30,807 nt of DNA from NCBI GenBank assembly GCA_021372535.1, contig JAJFUH010000085.1:1-30807 (forward strand), written 5' to 3'. Of the stretch, positions 1 to 9,343 are shown one piece after another. A program made the position numbers and the translations under genes. Under the pieces are notes generated by a model, which saw only the letters and a list, made by a program, of their open reading frames with translations, searched no databases and was not told the DNA's origin. Origin of the DNA: a bacterium. GTDB taxonomy: Bacteria > Latescibacterota > Latescibacteria > Latescibacterales > Latescibacteraceae. The stretch's first letter is position 1. Each line of letters opens with the position of its first letter.

Positions 1-3000
1 CGGCAAATCTTCTCACCGGCGGGACCAGACAGTTTTCAGCAACAGGCTATGACACCAAAGGCAATATCATGGTGGTGCCGATAACATGGTCTGTCACCGG
101 CGGGGTCGGCACTGTCAGTGCGACCGGACTGTTCACCGCGACAACTGCCGGGAACGGTACGGTGGTCGCTACCTCCGGTACCATACATGCGAGCGCTACG
201 ATTACGGTTGCCGATCCACCTCCTGTACTCGGGTCGATTGTGATTGCCCCAACCTCGGCAAATCTTCTCACCGGCGGGACCAGACAGTTTACAGCAACAG
301 GCTATGACACCAAAGGTAATATCATGGCAGTGCCTATCACCTGGTCTGTCACCGGCGGAATCGGCACTGTCAGTGCGACCGGACTGTTCACTGCGACAAC
401 TGCCGGGAACGGCACGGTGGTCGCTTCCTCCGGCGGAATCTCAGCGAATGTTCCCGTAACCGTTGCAGACCTGCCTCCGGTGCTCGGATCGATTGTGATT
501 GCCCCGACAATAACGAATCTTTTTACTGGTGCAACTAAACAGTTTACCGCAACTTCCTATGACACCAAGGGTGCTGTTATGGTGGTACCGATAACCTGGT
601 CTGTTACCGGCGGAATCGGCATCATCAGTCAGACCGGTCTGTTTACTGCGACAACCGCCGGGAACGGCACTGTGGTCGCTTCTTCCGGTGATATTACAAC
701 AACTTTCCTTTTTACCGTCACTGCTCCCCCGCCGGTGCTTGGGTCGATAGTAATATCTCCGGCCTCGGCCGATGTCCTTACCGGTGGAACAGCGCAGTTT
801 ACCGCAACTGCCTACGACACTACGGGCGCTGTCATGGTGGTACCGATAACCTGGTCGGTCACCGGTGGAATCGGCTCAATCGATCAGAACGGATTATTCA
901 CCGCCATGACTGCGGGAAATGGCTCTGCAGTTGCTTCATCCGGCGAAATTTCAGCTGCTGCTCCGGTTACGGTCTCTGATCCGCCGCCGGTGCTTGGATC
1001 GATCGTGATTTCCCCGGCCTCGGCAAATCTTCTCACCGATGAAACCGCTCAGTTCACCGCGACCGGTTATGACACAAAGGGTGCTGTCATGGCGGTGCCT
1101 ATCACCTGGTCGGTCACCGGTGGAATCGGCACTGTCAGCACAACCGGTCTGTTCACTGCGACAACTGCCGGGAACGGCTCCGTGGTCGCTTCCTCAGGCG
1201 GAATTTCTGCGAATGTTCCGGTCTCAGTCTCCGTACCGCCGCCGGTGCTCGGGTCGATCGTGATATCCCCGGCCTCGGCTGATGTTCTTATAAACTGGAC
1301 AGTGCAGTTTACAGCGACTGCCTATGACATCACGGGGGCTGTCATGGCTGCGCCGATTTCCTGGTCGGTTACCGGTGGAATCGGTTCCGTCGATCAGAGC
1401 GGTTTATTTACGGCAACAACCGCAGGGAACGGCTCAGTAGTCGCTTCCTCCGGTGGAATTTCAGCCAATGTTCCGGTCACAGTCTCAGTGCCTCCGCCTG
1501 TGCTCGGTTCTATTGTTATCTCCCCGGCTTCAGCAAGTACCTTTACGAACGGGACTGTTCGGTTTACCACAACTTCATACGACTCCAAAGGCGCTTTAAT
1601 GGCTGTGCCGATTTCCTGGTCGGTTACCGGTGGAATCGGCTCCATAGATCAGAACGGATTATTTACGGCTACAGCTGCAGGGAACGGCTTTGTGATCGCG
1701 TCCTCCGGAGGAATTTCTGCGAATGTTCCGGTCACGGTTTCCGTACCTCCTCCGGTGCTCGGATCGATTGTAATTTCACCGGAAACGGAGAATGTTCTCA
1801 CCGGCGGAACAGCACAGTTCACCGCGACTGGCTATGACACCAAAGGCACTGTCATGGTTGTACCGATTACCTGGTCGGTTACCGGCGGTGTCGGCACCAT
1901 CAGTCAGGACGGATTATTTATGGCGACGATTGCCGGGAACGGCGCTGTAATCGCTTCTTCCGGTGAAATCTCAGCGAATGTTCCGGTCACGGTCATCGAT
2001 CCTCCGCCGTTGCTTACCTCGATAGCGATTTATCCTGCATCGACGACGCTGTTTACTGGTGAGACCATCCGGTTTACCGCAACAGCATATGATGCTAAAA
2101 GCAAAACCATGACCGCCGGGATAAGCTGGTCTGTCGAAGGAAATATCGGAACAATCAGTGCTGATGGCGATTTTATTGCGACGAATACCGGTACGGGATT
2201 TGTTATCGCTTCCGCAGGCGAGATAACGCACCGTGTTTCAGTTACGGTTAAAAAGAAAGAAAAGGTTATAACATCACTCGTAATATCTCCCGGCAATGGT
2301 TCTGTTACGGTCGGTAAATCGATTCATTTCAGCGCCACGGCTTACGATGCCGACGGTTTGATTGTTAACACCGCAATAGGCTGGTCTGTCGAGGGTTCTG
2401 TCGGAACCATTAACAATAATGGAAACTTTACCGCTACAACCTATGGCAGCGGAAATGTCGTCGCTTCTGCCGGAAGCATTTCGGCCAAAGCCCTGGTAAC
2501 CGTTATTCAAGAATCAAAACCCATCTCATCGATCGTAATCTCGCCCGGCAATAGTTCTGTCACGGTCGGAAATTCAATTTATTTCAGCGCCACGGCTTAC
2601 GATGCTGACGGTACGGTTATAATCGCAGGAATTAGCTGGTCTGTCGAGGGTTCTGTCGGAACCATTAACAATAATGGAAACTTTACCGCTACAACTCCGG
2701 GCAGCGGACAGATTATTGCCTCAATCGGAGGCATTTCGGCAAAAGCTTCGATTATCGTCATCAATGAATCAAAACCAAAATCCGGCATAACATCGCTTGT
2801 AATAACACCTGGAGAAGGCTCGGTTACCACCGGTGGTTCTCTCCGGTTTTCCGCCCGTGCATATGATGGCGACGGGAATATCGTTGCAGCTTCCGTTTCA
2901 TGGTCGGTTTCGGGAGGAATCGGCGGCATCGACCAGAACGGGTTATTTACGGCAACGACCGAAGGCAGCGGTTCTATCATCGCATCGTCGGGCTCTGTTA

Positions 3001-4300
3001 CGGCAGTGGCATCGGTTACGGTTTCCGCTCCTCTGCCGGCACTCGGCGCCATAGCGATCACCCCTGGATCGGCAAGTGTTCTCACCGGTGAGACTGTGCA
3101 GTTCAGCGCCACATCTTTCGATACCAATAATTCTATCATGCAGACATCGATTTCGTGGTCGGTTACGGGGAACATCGGTACAATCGATCAGAACGGGCTG
3201 TTCACGGCAACCACCGCAGGCAGCGGCTCCGTAATCGCCTCTTCGGGCACTGTCACTGCCGAAGTTCCCGTAACTGTCGCGAATCCTGCGCCAGCGCTCG
3301 CCTCGATAACCATCACCCCGGCATCGGCGGATATCCTCTCGGGAGAGACCGTACAGTTCACCGCCACAGCGCTCGATGCCGACGGTACCGCCATGGAAGC
3401 CGAGATTTCATGGTCGGTTTCGGGGGACATCGGTACCATCGACCGGAACGGGCTGTTCACATCCACTTCTCCGGGCAGCGGTACCGTTATCGCTTCGTCT
3501 GGTTCAGTTACAGCCGAGGTTCCCGTAACTGTCGCGAATCCTGCGCCGGTACTCACCTCGATAACCATCACTCCGGCATCGGCGGATATCCTCTCGGGAG
3601 AGACCGTACAGTTTACCGCCACAGCGCTCGACGCCGACGGTACCGCCATGGAAGCCGAGATTTCGTGGTCGGTTGCAGGGGACATCGGTACCATCGACCG
3701 GAACGGGCTGTTCACGGCCACTACTCCGGGCAGCGGCTCCGTTATCGCTTCATCGGACTCTGTCACCGTCGAGGTCCCTGTATCTGTTGTGAAGCCTGCG
3801 CCAGTGCTCGCCTCTATAACCATCACCCCGGCATCGGCGGATATACTCACAGGCGAAACCGTACAATTCACCGCCACAGCGTTCGATGCCGACAGCACCG
3901 CCATGGAAGCCGAGATTTCGTGGTCGGTTGCAGGGGACATCGGTACTATCGACGAGAATGGGCTTTTCACGGCCACAACCGCAGGCAGCGGCTCCGTAAT
4001 TGCCTCATCGGGCGCTGTTACAGCCGAGGTTCCCGTAACCGTCACAACGCCAGGACCGATTGTTAAAACTCTCGTGATTATTCCGAATATGTCTGATATC
4101 GTGATTGAACAAACAATGCAGTTTACGGCCTGGGCGTACGATACCGATGGAAACATTATCAACGGAAGCATTAACTGGTCGGTGGAAGGCGGTATAGGAA
4201 CAATCAGTGATGGAGGCGAATTCAATGCCCTTACAGTCGGAAACGGTTATGTTGTCGCTTCATTCGGCGGAGTTTCGGTAAAAGCACCGGTCACGGTAAA
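1..4300 (+). repeat. In-frame tandem repeat array, about 255-bp period, 17 units
   Basis: The same phrases recur every 255 bp: the unit starting at 1 recurs nearly unchanged at 256, and a second set starts at 3301, 3556 and 3811. Units 2-8 form one closely related block, 9-11 are diverged, and 13-16 form another near-identical block. This suggests separate rounds of recent duplication. Because the unit is a multiple of three, gain or loss of units keeps the frame. The array also opens long false ORFs on the opposite strand. Confidence 0.93.
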
Positions 4301-5828
4301 GCCAAAACCGGCACCCGAACCGGAATACGAAGTATACCAGTTCCCCGTTAAGGAAAACGAAACGTTGCTTATCTTTGGATTCCAGTACCCCTATAAGTTC
4401 CTGAACGGGATGAAGCTGCATTTTCCTGAGGGTTCACTGGCTGACGATATCATGATTACCATGAAACTGCCGTCCTATGCCGAGGTGAACAAAGAGCAGG
4501 AGGAAGTCGCATTCGGAGGCACCATTATCTCCGCCGTATCGTTTGAAGTTAGTTCCAACGGAAAAGAATTCTCCACCTATTACTTTAAAACACCTATCGA
4601 TGTTACCATTCCTTACAAGAAAGAAGTGCTCGATGAGCTCGGAATAGAGCCCGCCGATCTGAGCCTGTTTTTCGTAAATCCCGAAGGAGACCTCATACTG
4701 GAAGGCATTTATAACATACTCATAGACGAGCAGGCGCAGGTCATCACCGGTAAAGTCGCTCATTTTTCCGATATCGCTGTCGCCCCCAAACCAACAGGCC
4801 AGGAGGCAATCAGGCATTTGTCGAACCTTCTGGGTGATTTTGACGGTGACATGTCAATCGACTTTGCCGATTATACACAATTTGTTGCCTATTGGAACGC
4901 CGGAAACATGAAAGGCGATATTGTCGGAAAACCCGAACAATACAGCATGGCCGGATATCCTCCCTGGTCAAACGAGATATATCCTTATACGCCGGACGGG
5001 ATTACCGACTATGAGGACCACACCGTATTTGCCATGATGTACAACTGGTACAATTCCGTTATCTCCAGTTATGCCGATAAACCCATTGTCGTATCAAAAC
5101 GTATCCCCACGGATTCGGTTTCCGGGCTGAGCTGGAAAGACAAGGATTATCAGGTCGGCGATACATTTACGGTGTCATTCAATCCCGGACGGGTGGAAGG
5201 ATTCCTGAGCTCGGAAATCAACCTCACCTATTCCGATGAAATCCTGAAGATAACGAATGTCACTACCGGTTCGGCTTTTGAGAGAGATGATGTCAAACTC
5301 CCGGTGCTCTATAAAACTGACCGGAACAACCTTACTGCCAGCGCTGTCGTCCTTGGCAGTACAAGCAGGGGTATTACGATTGCCGGTGAAAACCTCCTCG
5401 AAATTGAATTCGAGGTTATCCGCGACGGCGCATTTACCATCGATCTTGCAGGTATCGAGATGAGGGATTATCTCAACAACCATCTGGCTGCTGCAATAGA
5501 TAACAGGTCGATTGCAGGGAAGATCGGCTCCTCCGGTGAAACGCTGCCGCTTTCATTCGGCCTGTCGCAGAACTTCCCCAATCCGTTCAACATGAGCACG
5601 ACCATAGCCTATTCGGTCGATAAACCGGGAAATGTCAGAATTGTCATCTACAATACTCTCGGCCAGCTTGTCAGGACGCTCGTTGACGATTCACGGGAAG
5701 CGGGACGGTATTCAGCGATATGGAACGGCACGGACGATGCGGGTATCGAAGTCACAACCGGGGTGTATTTCGTACGGATGATCCAGAACAACCGTTCTGA
5801 TACCAGATCGATGCTTATGGTCAAATAA
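1..5828 (+). CDS. Giant secreted Ig-repeat protein with dockerin-like, cohesin-like and sorting-tail domains (5' end outside window)
   Basis: The frame is open from the first base (first full codon at 3), so the N-terminus and signal peptide lie upstream. The visible part, about 1940 residues, begins with 16 full and one partial Ig-like units of about 85 aa. They resemble bacterial Ig-like (BIG2-type) domains and each carries a WSV-x-G-x-(I/V)-G core and a GLFTA-type strand. At about 4325-4790 follows a non-repeat domain rich in beta strands, possibly ZU5-like. A dockerin-like segment (DFDGDMSID, then PDGITDYED) lies at about 4830-5060 and a cohesin-like domain at about 5155-5515. The last ~85 residues (QNFPNPFN, IYNTLGQLVRTL, WNGTDDAG, GVYFVRM) are a typical FlgD/Por-type sorting tail. 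The protein is probably exported to the surface. Its role, adhesin or scaffold, is inferred. A terminator follows the stop. Confidence 0.9.
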   Translation, partial: ANLLTGGTRQFSATGYDTKGNIMVVPITWSVTGGVGTVSATGLFTATTAGNGTVVATSGTIHASATITVADPPPVLGSIVIAPTSANLLTGGTRQFTATGYDTKGNIMAVPITWSVTGGIGTVSATGLFTATTAGNGTVVASSGGISANVPVTVADLPPVLGSIVIAPTITNLFTGATKQFTATSYDTKGAVMVVPITWSVTGGIGIISQTGLFTATTAGNGTVVASSGDITTTFLFTVTAPPPVLGSIVISPASADVLTGGTAQFTATAYDTTGAVMVVPITWSVTGGIGSIDQNGLFTAMTAGNGSAVASSGEISAAAPVTVSDPPPVLGSIVISPASANLLTDETAQFTATGYDTKGAVMAVPITWSVTGGIGTVSTTGLFTATTAGNGSVVASSGGISANVPVSVSVPPPVLGSIVISPASADVLINWTVQFTATAYDITGAVMAAPISWSVTGGIGSVDQSGLFTATTAGNGSVVASSGGISANVPVTVSVPPPVLGSIVISPASASTFTNGTVRFTTTSYDSKGALMAVPISWSVTGGIGSIDQNGLFTATAAGNGFVIASSGGISANVPVTVSVPPPVLGSIVISPETENVLTGGTAQFTATGYDTKGTVMVVPITWSVTGGVGTISQDGLFMATIAGNGAVIASSGEISANVPVTVIDPPPLLTSIAIYPASTTLFTGETIRFTATAYDAKSKTMTAGISWSVEGNIGTISADGDFIATNTGTGFVIASAGEITHRVSVTVKKKEKVITSLVISPGNGSVTVGKSIHFSATAYDADGLIVNTAIGWSVEGSVGTINNNGNFTATTYGSGNVVASAGSISAKALVTVIQESKPISSIVISPGNSSVTVGNSIYFSATAYDADGTVIIAGISWSVEGSVGTINNNGNFTATTPGSGQIIASIGGISAKASIIVINESKPKSGITSLVITPGEGSVTTGGSLRFSARAYDGDGNIVAASVSWSVSGGIGGIDQNGLFTATTEGSGSIIASSGSVTAVASVTVSAPLPALGAIAITPGSASVLTGETVQFSATSFDTNNSIMQTSISWSVTGNIGTIDQNGLFTATTAGSGSVIASSGTVTAEVPVTVANPAPALASITITPASADILSGETVQFTATALDADGTAMEAEISWSVSGDIGTIDRNGLFTSTSPGSGTVIASSGSVTAEVPVTVANPAPVLTSITITPASADILSGETVQFTATALDADGTAMEAEISWSVAGDIGTIDRNGLFTATTPGSGSVIASSDSVTVEVPVSVVKPAPVLASITITPASADILTGETVQFTATAFDADSTAMEAEISWSVAGDIGTIDENGLFTATTAGSGSVIASSGAVTAEVPVTVTTPGPIVKTLVIIPNMSDIVIEQTMQFTAWAYDTDGNIINGSINWSVEGGIGTISDGGEFNALTVGNGYVVASFGGVSVKAPVTVKPKPAPEPEYEVYQFPVKENETLLIFGFQYPYKFLNGMKLHFPEGSLADDIMITMKLPSYAEVNKEQEEVAFGGTIISAVSFEVSSNGKEFSTYYFKTPIDVTIPYKKEVLDELGIEPADLSLFFVNPEGDLILEGIYNILIDEQAQVITGKVAHFSDIAVAPKPTGQEAIRHLSNLLGDFDGDMSIDFADYTQFVAYWNAGNMKGDIVGKPEQYSMAGYPPWSNEIYPYTPDGITDYEDHTVFAMMYNWYNSVISSYADKPIVVSKRIPTDSVSGLSWKDKDYQVGDTFTVSFNPGRVEGFLSSEINLTYSDEILKITNVTTGSAFERDDVKLPVLYKTDRNNLTASAVVLGSTSRGITIAGENLLEIEFEVIRDGAFTIDLAGIEMRDYLNNHLAAAIDNRSIAGKIGSSGETLPLSFGLSQNFPNPFNMSTTIAYSVDKPGNVRIVIYNTLGQLVRTLVDDSREAGRYSAIWNGTDDAGIEVTTGVYFVRMIQNNRSDTRSMLMVK

Positions 5829-5864
5829 TTCGACACTGCTATTACATTATATATGCAATCACTC

Positions 5865-5898
5865 AGAGGGAATATGAAATATGATTCCCTCTTTTTTT
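5865..5898 (+). terminator. Rho-independent terminator after the giant repeat protein
   Basis: A perfect 9-bp stem (AGAGGGAAT at 5865-5873 with ATTCCCTCT at 5884-5892) around a 10-nt loop is followed by a run of seven T. It lies 36 bp after the stop codon. It isolates the giant gene from the group that starts at 6128. Confidence 0.9.
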
Positions 5899-6127
5899 AT
5901 TCCGGTATCTGTATCTTGGAAGCAGTACGAATATTTCAGGTTATGGGCATGAACCGCCCTTCTGCACACAGCGGGAAGTTCTTTTATCCAAAAACTCAGT
6001 GGAACTTCAAGGGATTATTTATTATTATGTAAGAAATGACATCCCGATCGACCGAGAGCTCCTCACTGGGTGGAACCATCATACCTGCAGCGATAAAGCA
6101 CCTCTGTCACAAGGAGAACGAAAATTC

Positions 6128-7204
6128 ATGACCGAAAAAGAACGTTTCCATGAAACCATGCGATTCGGGAACCCGGACAGACCTCCTTACCGTGAGCTTG
6201 TCTGCTGGCCTGAGACCTACGACCGCTGGTATACCGAAGGTTATCCCAAGCGCGCTGATTTTCACACGTATTTCGGCCTCGACCGTTATGAAAATTTAGG
6301 TGTGGACGAGGAAATCCATCCTGTATTCAGAGAACAGATCATCGAGGAAAACGACAGTTATGTTATAAAGATCGACTGGCGCGGCGTGAAGGTCAAGCTC
6401 GCCAAGGGAAGCCGCTCCATTCCCTATTTTTATGGCTTCCCCGTAAAAGACCGTGAGAGCTTCCGGTTATTCAAGACCCGTCTGGACCCGAAAACACCGT
6501 CACGTTTCCCTCATGCATGGGATATCAGGGTCAAGAATCTCGCGGAACGGACATACCCGGTATATATGGGAAGCGGGCGCACCATCGGTTTTTTCGGCCC
6601 CATCAGGGAATGGGTAGGACCCGAGGCGCTTCTTATGGGATTTTATGATGATCCCGCATGGATCCATGAAATGATGGACTATTACGCCGACTTCATCATC
6701 GAGCTCACCACGCCGGTACTTGAACAGGTGACTCCCGATTGCATCCATTTCTTCGAGGACATGGCATACCGGGGCGGGTCGCTCATATCGCCTGAATTTT
6801 TTCGGAAATTCATGATGCCGCCCTACCGCAGGGTAATCGAGCATTTCCGTAAACACAATGTGCCGTTCCTGGTTGCCGACAGCGACGGCAAGGTGGATGA
6901 GCTCATTCCGCTCTTCATCGAACTCGGAATCGACGCCATGTATCCCTTTGAGGTTCAGGCCGGAATGAATGTACTCGATGTCAGGAAAACATATGGCAGG
7001 AACTTCGTCATCTGGGGCGGCATCGACAAGCGCGCCCTGGCCGTCTCGAAAAAGGCCATCGAGGAGGAAGTATACCGCATAGTTCCGCCGATGCTCGAAA
7101 CAGGCGGCTATATTCCCACACTCGATCACGAAACACCACCGGATGTTCCCTTTGAAAATTTCTGTTATTACCGGGATATCATGCGGAAAATCTGCGAGGG
7201 CTGA
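6128..7204 (+). CDS. Uroporphyrinogen decarboxylase (URO-D) family protein, non-haem type
   Basis: A 358-aa protein with the URO-D/MtaA TIM-barrel pattern: FGNPDRPP near the start (13-20), FFED (208-211), DSDG (251-254), WGGIDKRAL (296-304) and DHETPPDVPFENF (333-345). I chose the ATG at 6128 because AAGGAG lies just upstream at 6111; the frame is open to 5999 but those residues are not family-like. In corrinoid methyltransferases of this family the zinc site contains an H-x-C motif. Here the matching place reads ADSDG, so that site is missing. It is therefore unlikely to be a classic MtaA/MtbA enzyme or HemE. This subgroup is common beside carbohydrate genes in environmental genomes, but its substrate is unknown. 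It heads the 6.1-8.8 kb group. Confidence 0.85.
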   Translation: MTEKERFHETMRFGNPDRPPYRELVCWPETYDRWYTEGYPKRADFHTYFGLDRYENLGVDEEIHPVFREQIIEENDSYVIKIDWRGVKVKLAKGSRSIPYFYGFPVKDRESFRLFKTRLDPKTPSRFPHAWDIRVKNLAERTYPVYMGSGRTIGFFGPIREWVGPEALLMGFYDDPAWIHEMMDYYADFIIELTTPVLEQVTPDCIHFFEDMAYRGGSLISPEFFRKFMMPPYRRVIEHFRKHNVPFLVADSDGKVDELIPLFIELGIDAMYPFEVQAGMNVLDVRKTYGRNFVIWGGIDKRALAVSKKAIEEEVYRIVPPMLETGGYIPTLDHETPPDVPFENFCYYRDIMRKICEG

Positions 7205-7305
7205 CAGGCAAATTCCGAGGGAACATATAATGACCGATTGTCGGAAAAACCATGAAAGATTCCAATAATCAAAGCATTTTCTTCATGTTATCAGCGAGGT
7301 ACCCT

Positions 7306-7614
7306 ATGATTGTAAACTGTGTGACCGTCCACGTAATAAAAGAACATATAACGGATTTTATCGAAGCAACAACTGCTAATCACGAGGGTTCAGTACGGGA
7401 GCCCGGCAACCTCCGGTTTGATGTGCTCCAGAGTAAGGACGACCCGTCCTGTTTTCTGCTCTACGAGGTATTCGAATCCGCCGAAGCGGTGACATTTCAT
7501 AGATCCACGCAGCACTATCTTACATGGAGGGATACGGTGGCCGGCTGGATGGCGCAGCCCCGCACGGCCGTCTCCTATACTGTTGTCTGTCCAAAAGAAA
7601 GGAAGGAATGGTGA
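7306..7614 (+). CDS. Antibiotic biosynthesis monooxygenase (ABM)/LsrG-like small protein
   Basis: A 102-aa ferredoxin-like (ABM) protein with the LsrG-type pattern ANHEGSVREPGNLRFDVLQ (24-42), LLYEVF (51-56), H65 and H70, and WMAQPR (81-86). The start at 7306 gives the family N-terminus (MIVNCVTVHV). The frame continues upstream to 7252, but those residues do not match. LsrG isomerises phospho-AI-2, and relatives act as small isomerases or cofactor-free monooxygenases; which applies here cannot be read from sequence. Its last 7 bases overlap the start of the alcohol dehydrogenase gene. This suggests translational coupling and a shared metabolite, probably a small hydroxy-ketone or aldehyde (inference). 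Confidence 0.85.
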   Translation: MIVNCVTVHVIKEHITDFIEATTANHEGSVREPGNLRFDVLQSKDDPSCFLLYEVFESAEAVTFHRSTQHYLTWRDTVAGWMAQPRTAVSYTVVCPKERKEW

Positions 7615-8786
7615 TTCAGGCTTTTACCTTTGCACGGGCGCCCCATATATATTTCGGCGCCGGATCGTTCAGTAAAATCGATAAGCTTTTAAACGCACAG
7701 GTAAAAACCGTGCTTGTAATCACCGGGTCCCGTTCTTTCAGGGCTACCGCGAAATGGAACGAATTCCGTGAAACGCTTTCGAAACGTGCGATTACCTTCC
7801 ATGACATCATGGTGAGCGGAGAACCCTCTCCCGGGCTGGTCGACAGCACCGTAGCGAAATTCAGGGATAAAACCGTCGATATGGTTCTGTCCATCGGGGG
7901 CGGAAGCGCCATCGATGCGGGCAAGGCAATCTCGGCGATGCTTGTTCAGCCGGGATCGGTGGTCGATTACCTCGAAGGTGTCGGCAGCGGCGTCCGTCAC
8001 AGCGGCAATAAAGTACCTTTCATCGCAGTTCCGACAACCGCCGGAACCGGGAGCGAAGCGACGAAAAACGCCGTTTTGAGCCGTGTCGGGGCCAACGGAT
8101 TCAAAAAATCGCTGCGCCATGACAACTTTGTTCCCGATGCGGCGGTGATCGATCCCGAGCTCATGCTTTCCTGCCCTCCCCCGGTCACCGCGGCATGTGG
8201 CATGGATGCCTTCACCCAGCTCCTGGAATCGTACGTTTCAACAAAGGCGAATCCCATGACCGACGCCCTCGCGTGGAGCGGTCTCGGATTCATCAGAGAT
8301 TCGCTCGTCGAGGCATACCGGAACGGCAGCCATAACATCGAATCACGAACGGGTATGGCTTATGCGGCTCATATGTCGGGTCTCACCCTTGCCAACGCAG
8401 GACTCGGTATCGTGCACGGCATCGCTTCTGCTGTCGGGGGATATTTCGATATCTCTCACGGAGTAATCTGCGGAACGCTCATCGGCCCGGCGACACGGCT
8501 CACGGTCAAGAAACTCGAAACTCTCGGAGCGGCAGGAGAGCCATTTCTGAAAAAATATGCGGCTGTCGGCTCACTCTTATCGGGAAGCGACAATGACGAT
8601 ATATACCGTTCCTGCGACCTTCTCGTTCAAAAAATCGGTGAATGGGCGGAAATGCTTCATATTCCCCCATTGAAAGAGTTTACCATACCTGTTTCCGACA
8701 GGGAAAAAATCATCGATGGCTCGGATAACAAGAATAATCCGGTCGCACTCGACCGTGACGACATACATGAACTGCTTGAATCCTGA
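7608..8786 (+). CDS. Iron-containing alcohol dehydrogenase family protein
   Basis: A 392-aa group III (iron-type) alcohol dehydrogenase. Visible motifs are GGGSAIDAGKAI (97-108, nucleotide binding), VPTTAGTGSE (141-150) and IDPEL (181-185). Metal-site positions compared with FucO are D200, Q204 (His in FucO), H270 and H284. The Q at 204 occurs in many family members, but it leaves the preferred metal open. The ATG at 7608 overlaps the ABM gene by 7 bp; GTG at 7611 is an equally placed alternative behind the GGAAGG box. It probably interconverts a small aldehyde or ketone with its alcohol using NAD(P)H. The substrate is unknown. No strong terminator follows, only a weak hairpin at 8814. Confidence 0.9.
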   Translation: MVIQAFTFARAPHIYFGAGSFSKIDKLLNAQVKTVLVITGSRSFRATAKWNEFRETLSKRAITFHDIMVSGEPSPGLVDSTVAKFRDKTVDMVLSIGGGSAIDAGKAISAMLVQPGSVVDYLEGVGSGVRHSGNKVPFIAVPTTAGTGSEATKNAVLSRVGANGFKKSLRHDNFVPDAAVIDPELMLSCPPPVTAACGMDAFTQLLESYVSTKANPMTDALAWSGLGFIRDSLVEAYRNGSHNIESRTGMAYAAHMSGLTLANAGLGIVHGIASAVGGYFDISHGVICGTLIGPATRLTVKKLETLGAAGEPFLKKYAAVGSLLSGSDNDDIYRSCDLLVQKIGEWAEMLHIPPLKEFTIPVSDREKIIDGSDNKNNPVALDRDDIHELLES

Positions 8787-8813
8787 CATCCCTGTGATTA
8801 TACTAAGAGGGCT

Positions 8814-8834
8814 GTGAAAAAATGTCTTTTTCAC
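8814..8834. other. AT-rich hairpin after the alcohol dehydrogenase gene
   Basis: GTGAAAAA (8814-8821) pairs perfectly with TTTTTCAC (8827-8834) around a 5-nt loop, 28 bp after the stop. No T-run follows the stem, so it is at best a weak terminator. Confidence 0.35.
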
Positions 8835-8865
8835 GCGCCCGATGACAAAATTTGTTGTTTTATTG

Positions 8866-8910
8866 CTGTCAAGGGCATGTATATCGGCACTTTGTGCCGA
8901 CCTTTGACAG
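8866..8910. repeat. Two-tier palindromic element
   Basis: An outer stem (CTGTCAAGG with CCTTTGACAG, one bulged T) encloses a perfect inner hairpin, TCGGCAC-TTT-GTGCCGA (8884-8900). It lies in the 272-bp gene-free stretch 8787-9058. Apart from this element and the weak hairpin at 8814, I see nothing in that stretch. It may be a dispersed repeat or a structured leader of the gene pair starting at 9059. Confidence 0.6.
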
Positions 8911-9058
8911 CCTACCTATATCAAGACATATAGTGTTTTTACAAAACTCCCAGTATATGCATCGGCGGAGGGGAAAATCGCAATAATTAATCCGCGATAA
9001 TCAGCGTTTCATAAAATTTCTGAATAACCCGGGTAAAAAATAAGAAATGGTGAGTACC

Positions 9059-9343
9059 ATGAACAGGGGCAAGGCACCGAATACAACAAACAGTCGAACT
9101 GCACGGTACACAGGACAGGTGAAACTGACCTGGAGCCGGATATGTCTCCGTATCGGTCAGATTATTGGGGCGATTGCGTTGTTTTTCTGGTTATTGACCC
9201 TTTTATTCAAGCTCATCAGGTTTCTGGTGAGGGTTGCGTTCGCAATCGTACGCTTCATCGGATCACTCAAACAAAAAATCGCCCGATTATATGAGCGGTT
9301 CCGGCATGCAGCCGGATTTATATTCTCAAGGAGGCACACGTAA
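9059..9343 (+). CDS. Small, strongly basic membrane protein of unknown function
   Basis: A 94-aa protein I do not recognise. The N-terminal 30 residues are polar and basic. Residues 33-50 (IGQIIGAIALFFWLLTLL) form a likely membrane helix, and 51-69 look like an amphipathic Arg/Lys helix. There are about 18 Lys/Arg and a single acidic residue (E79). I chose ATG 9059 because GGTGAG lies 4 nt upstream; another ATG at 9047 has no such site. The stop overlaps the next start codon (TAATG at 9341-9345), so translation is probably coupled to the GH109-like gene. That coupling is the main evidence that this is a real gene. Confidence 0.6.
   Translation: MNRGKAPNTTNSRTARYTGQVKLTWSRICLRIGQIIGAIALFFWLLTLLFKLIRFLVRVAFAIVRFIGSLKQKIARLYERFRHAAGFIFSRRHT

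Noticed and set aside
3188-4225. 345-codon - strand frame inside the Ig-repeat array
   Set aside because: It repeats with the same 255-bp period as the real gene on the other strand and is a by-product of the repeats.
1-4300. Possible CRISPR-like periodicity
   Set aside because: The 255-bp units are coding, in frame and without spacers.
5999-6127. N-terminal extension of the URO-D-family gene
   Set aside because: The extra residues are not family-like and the ribosome-binding site points to 6128.
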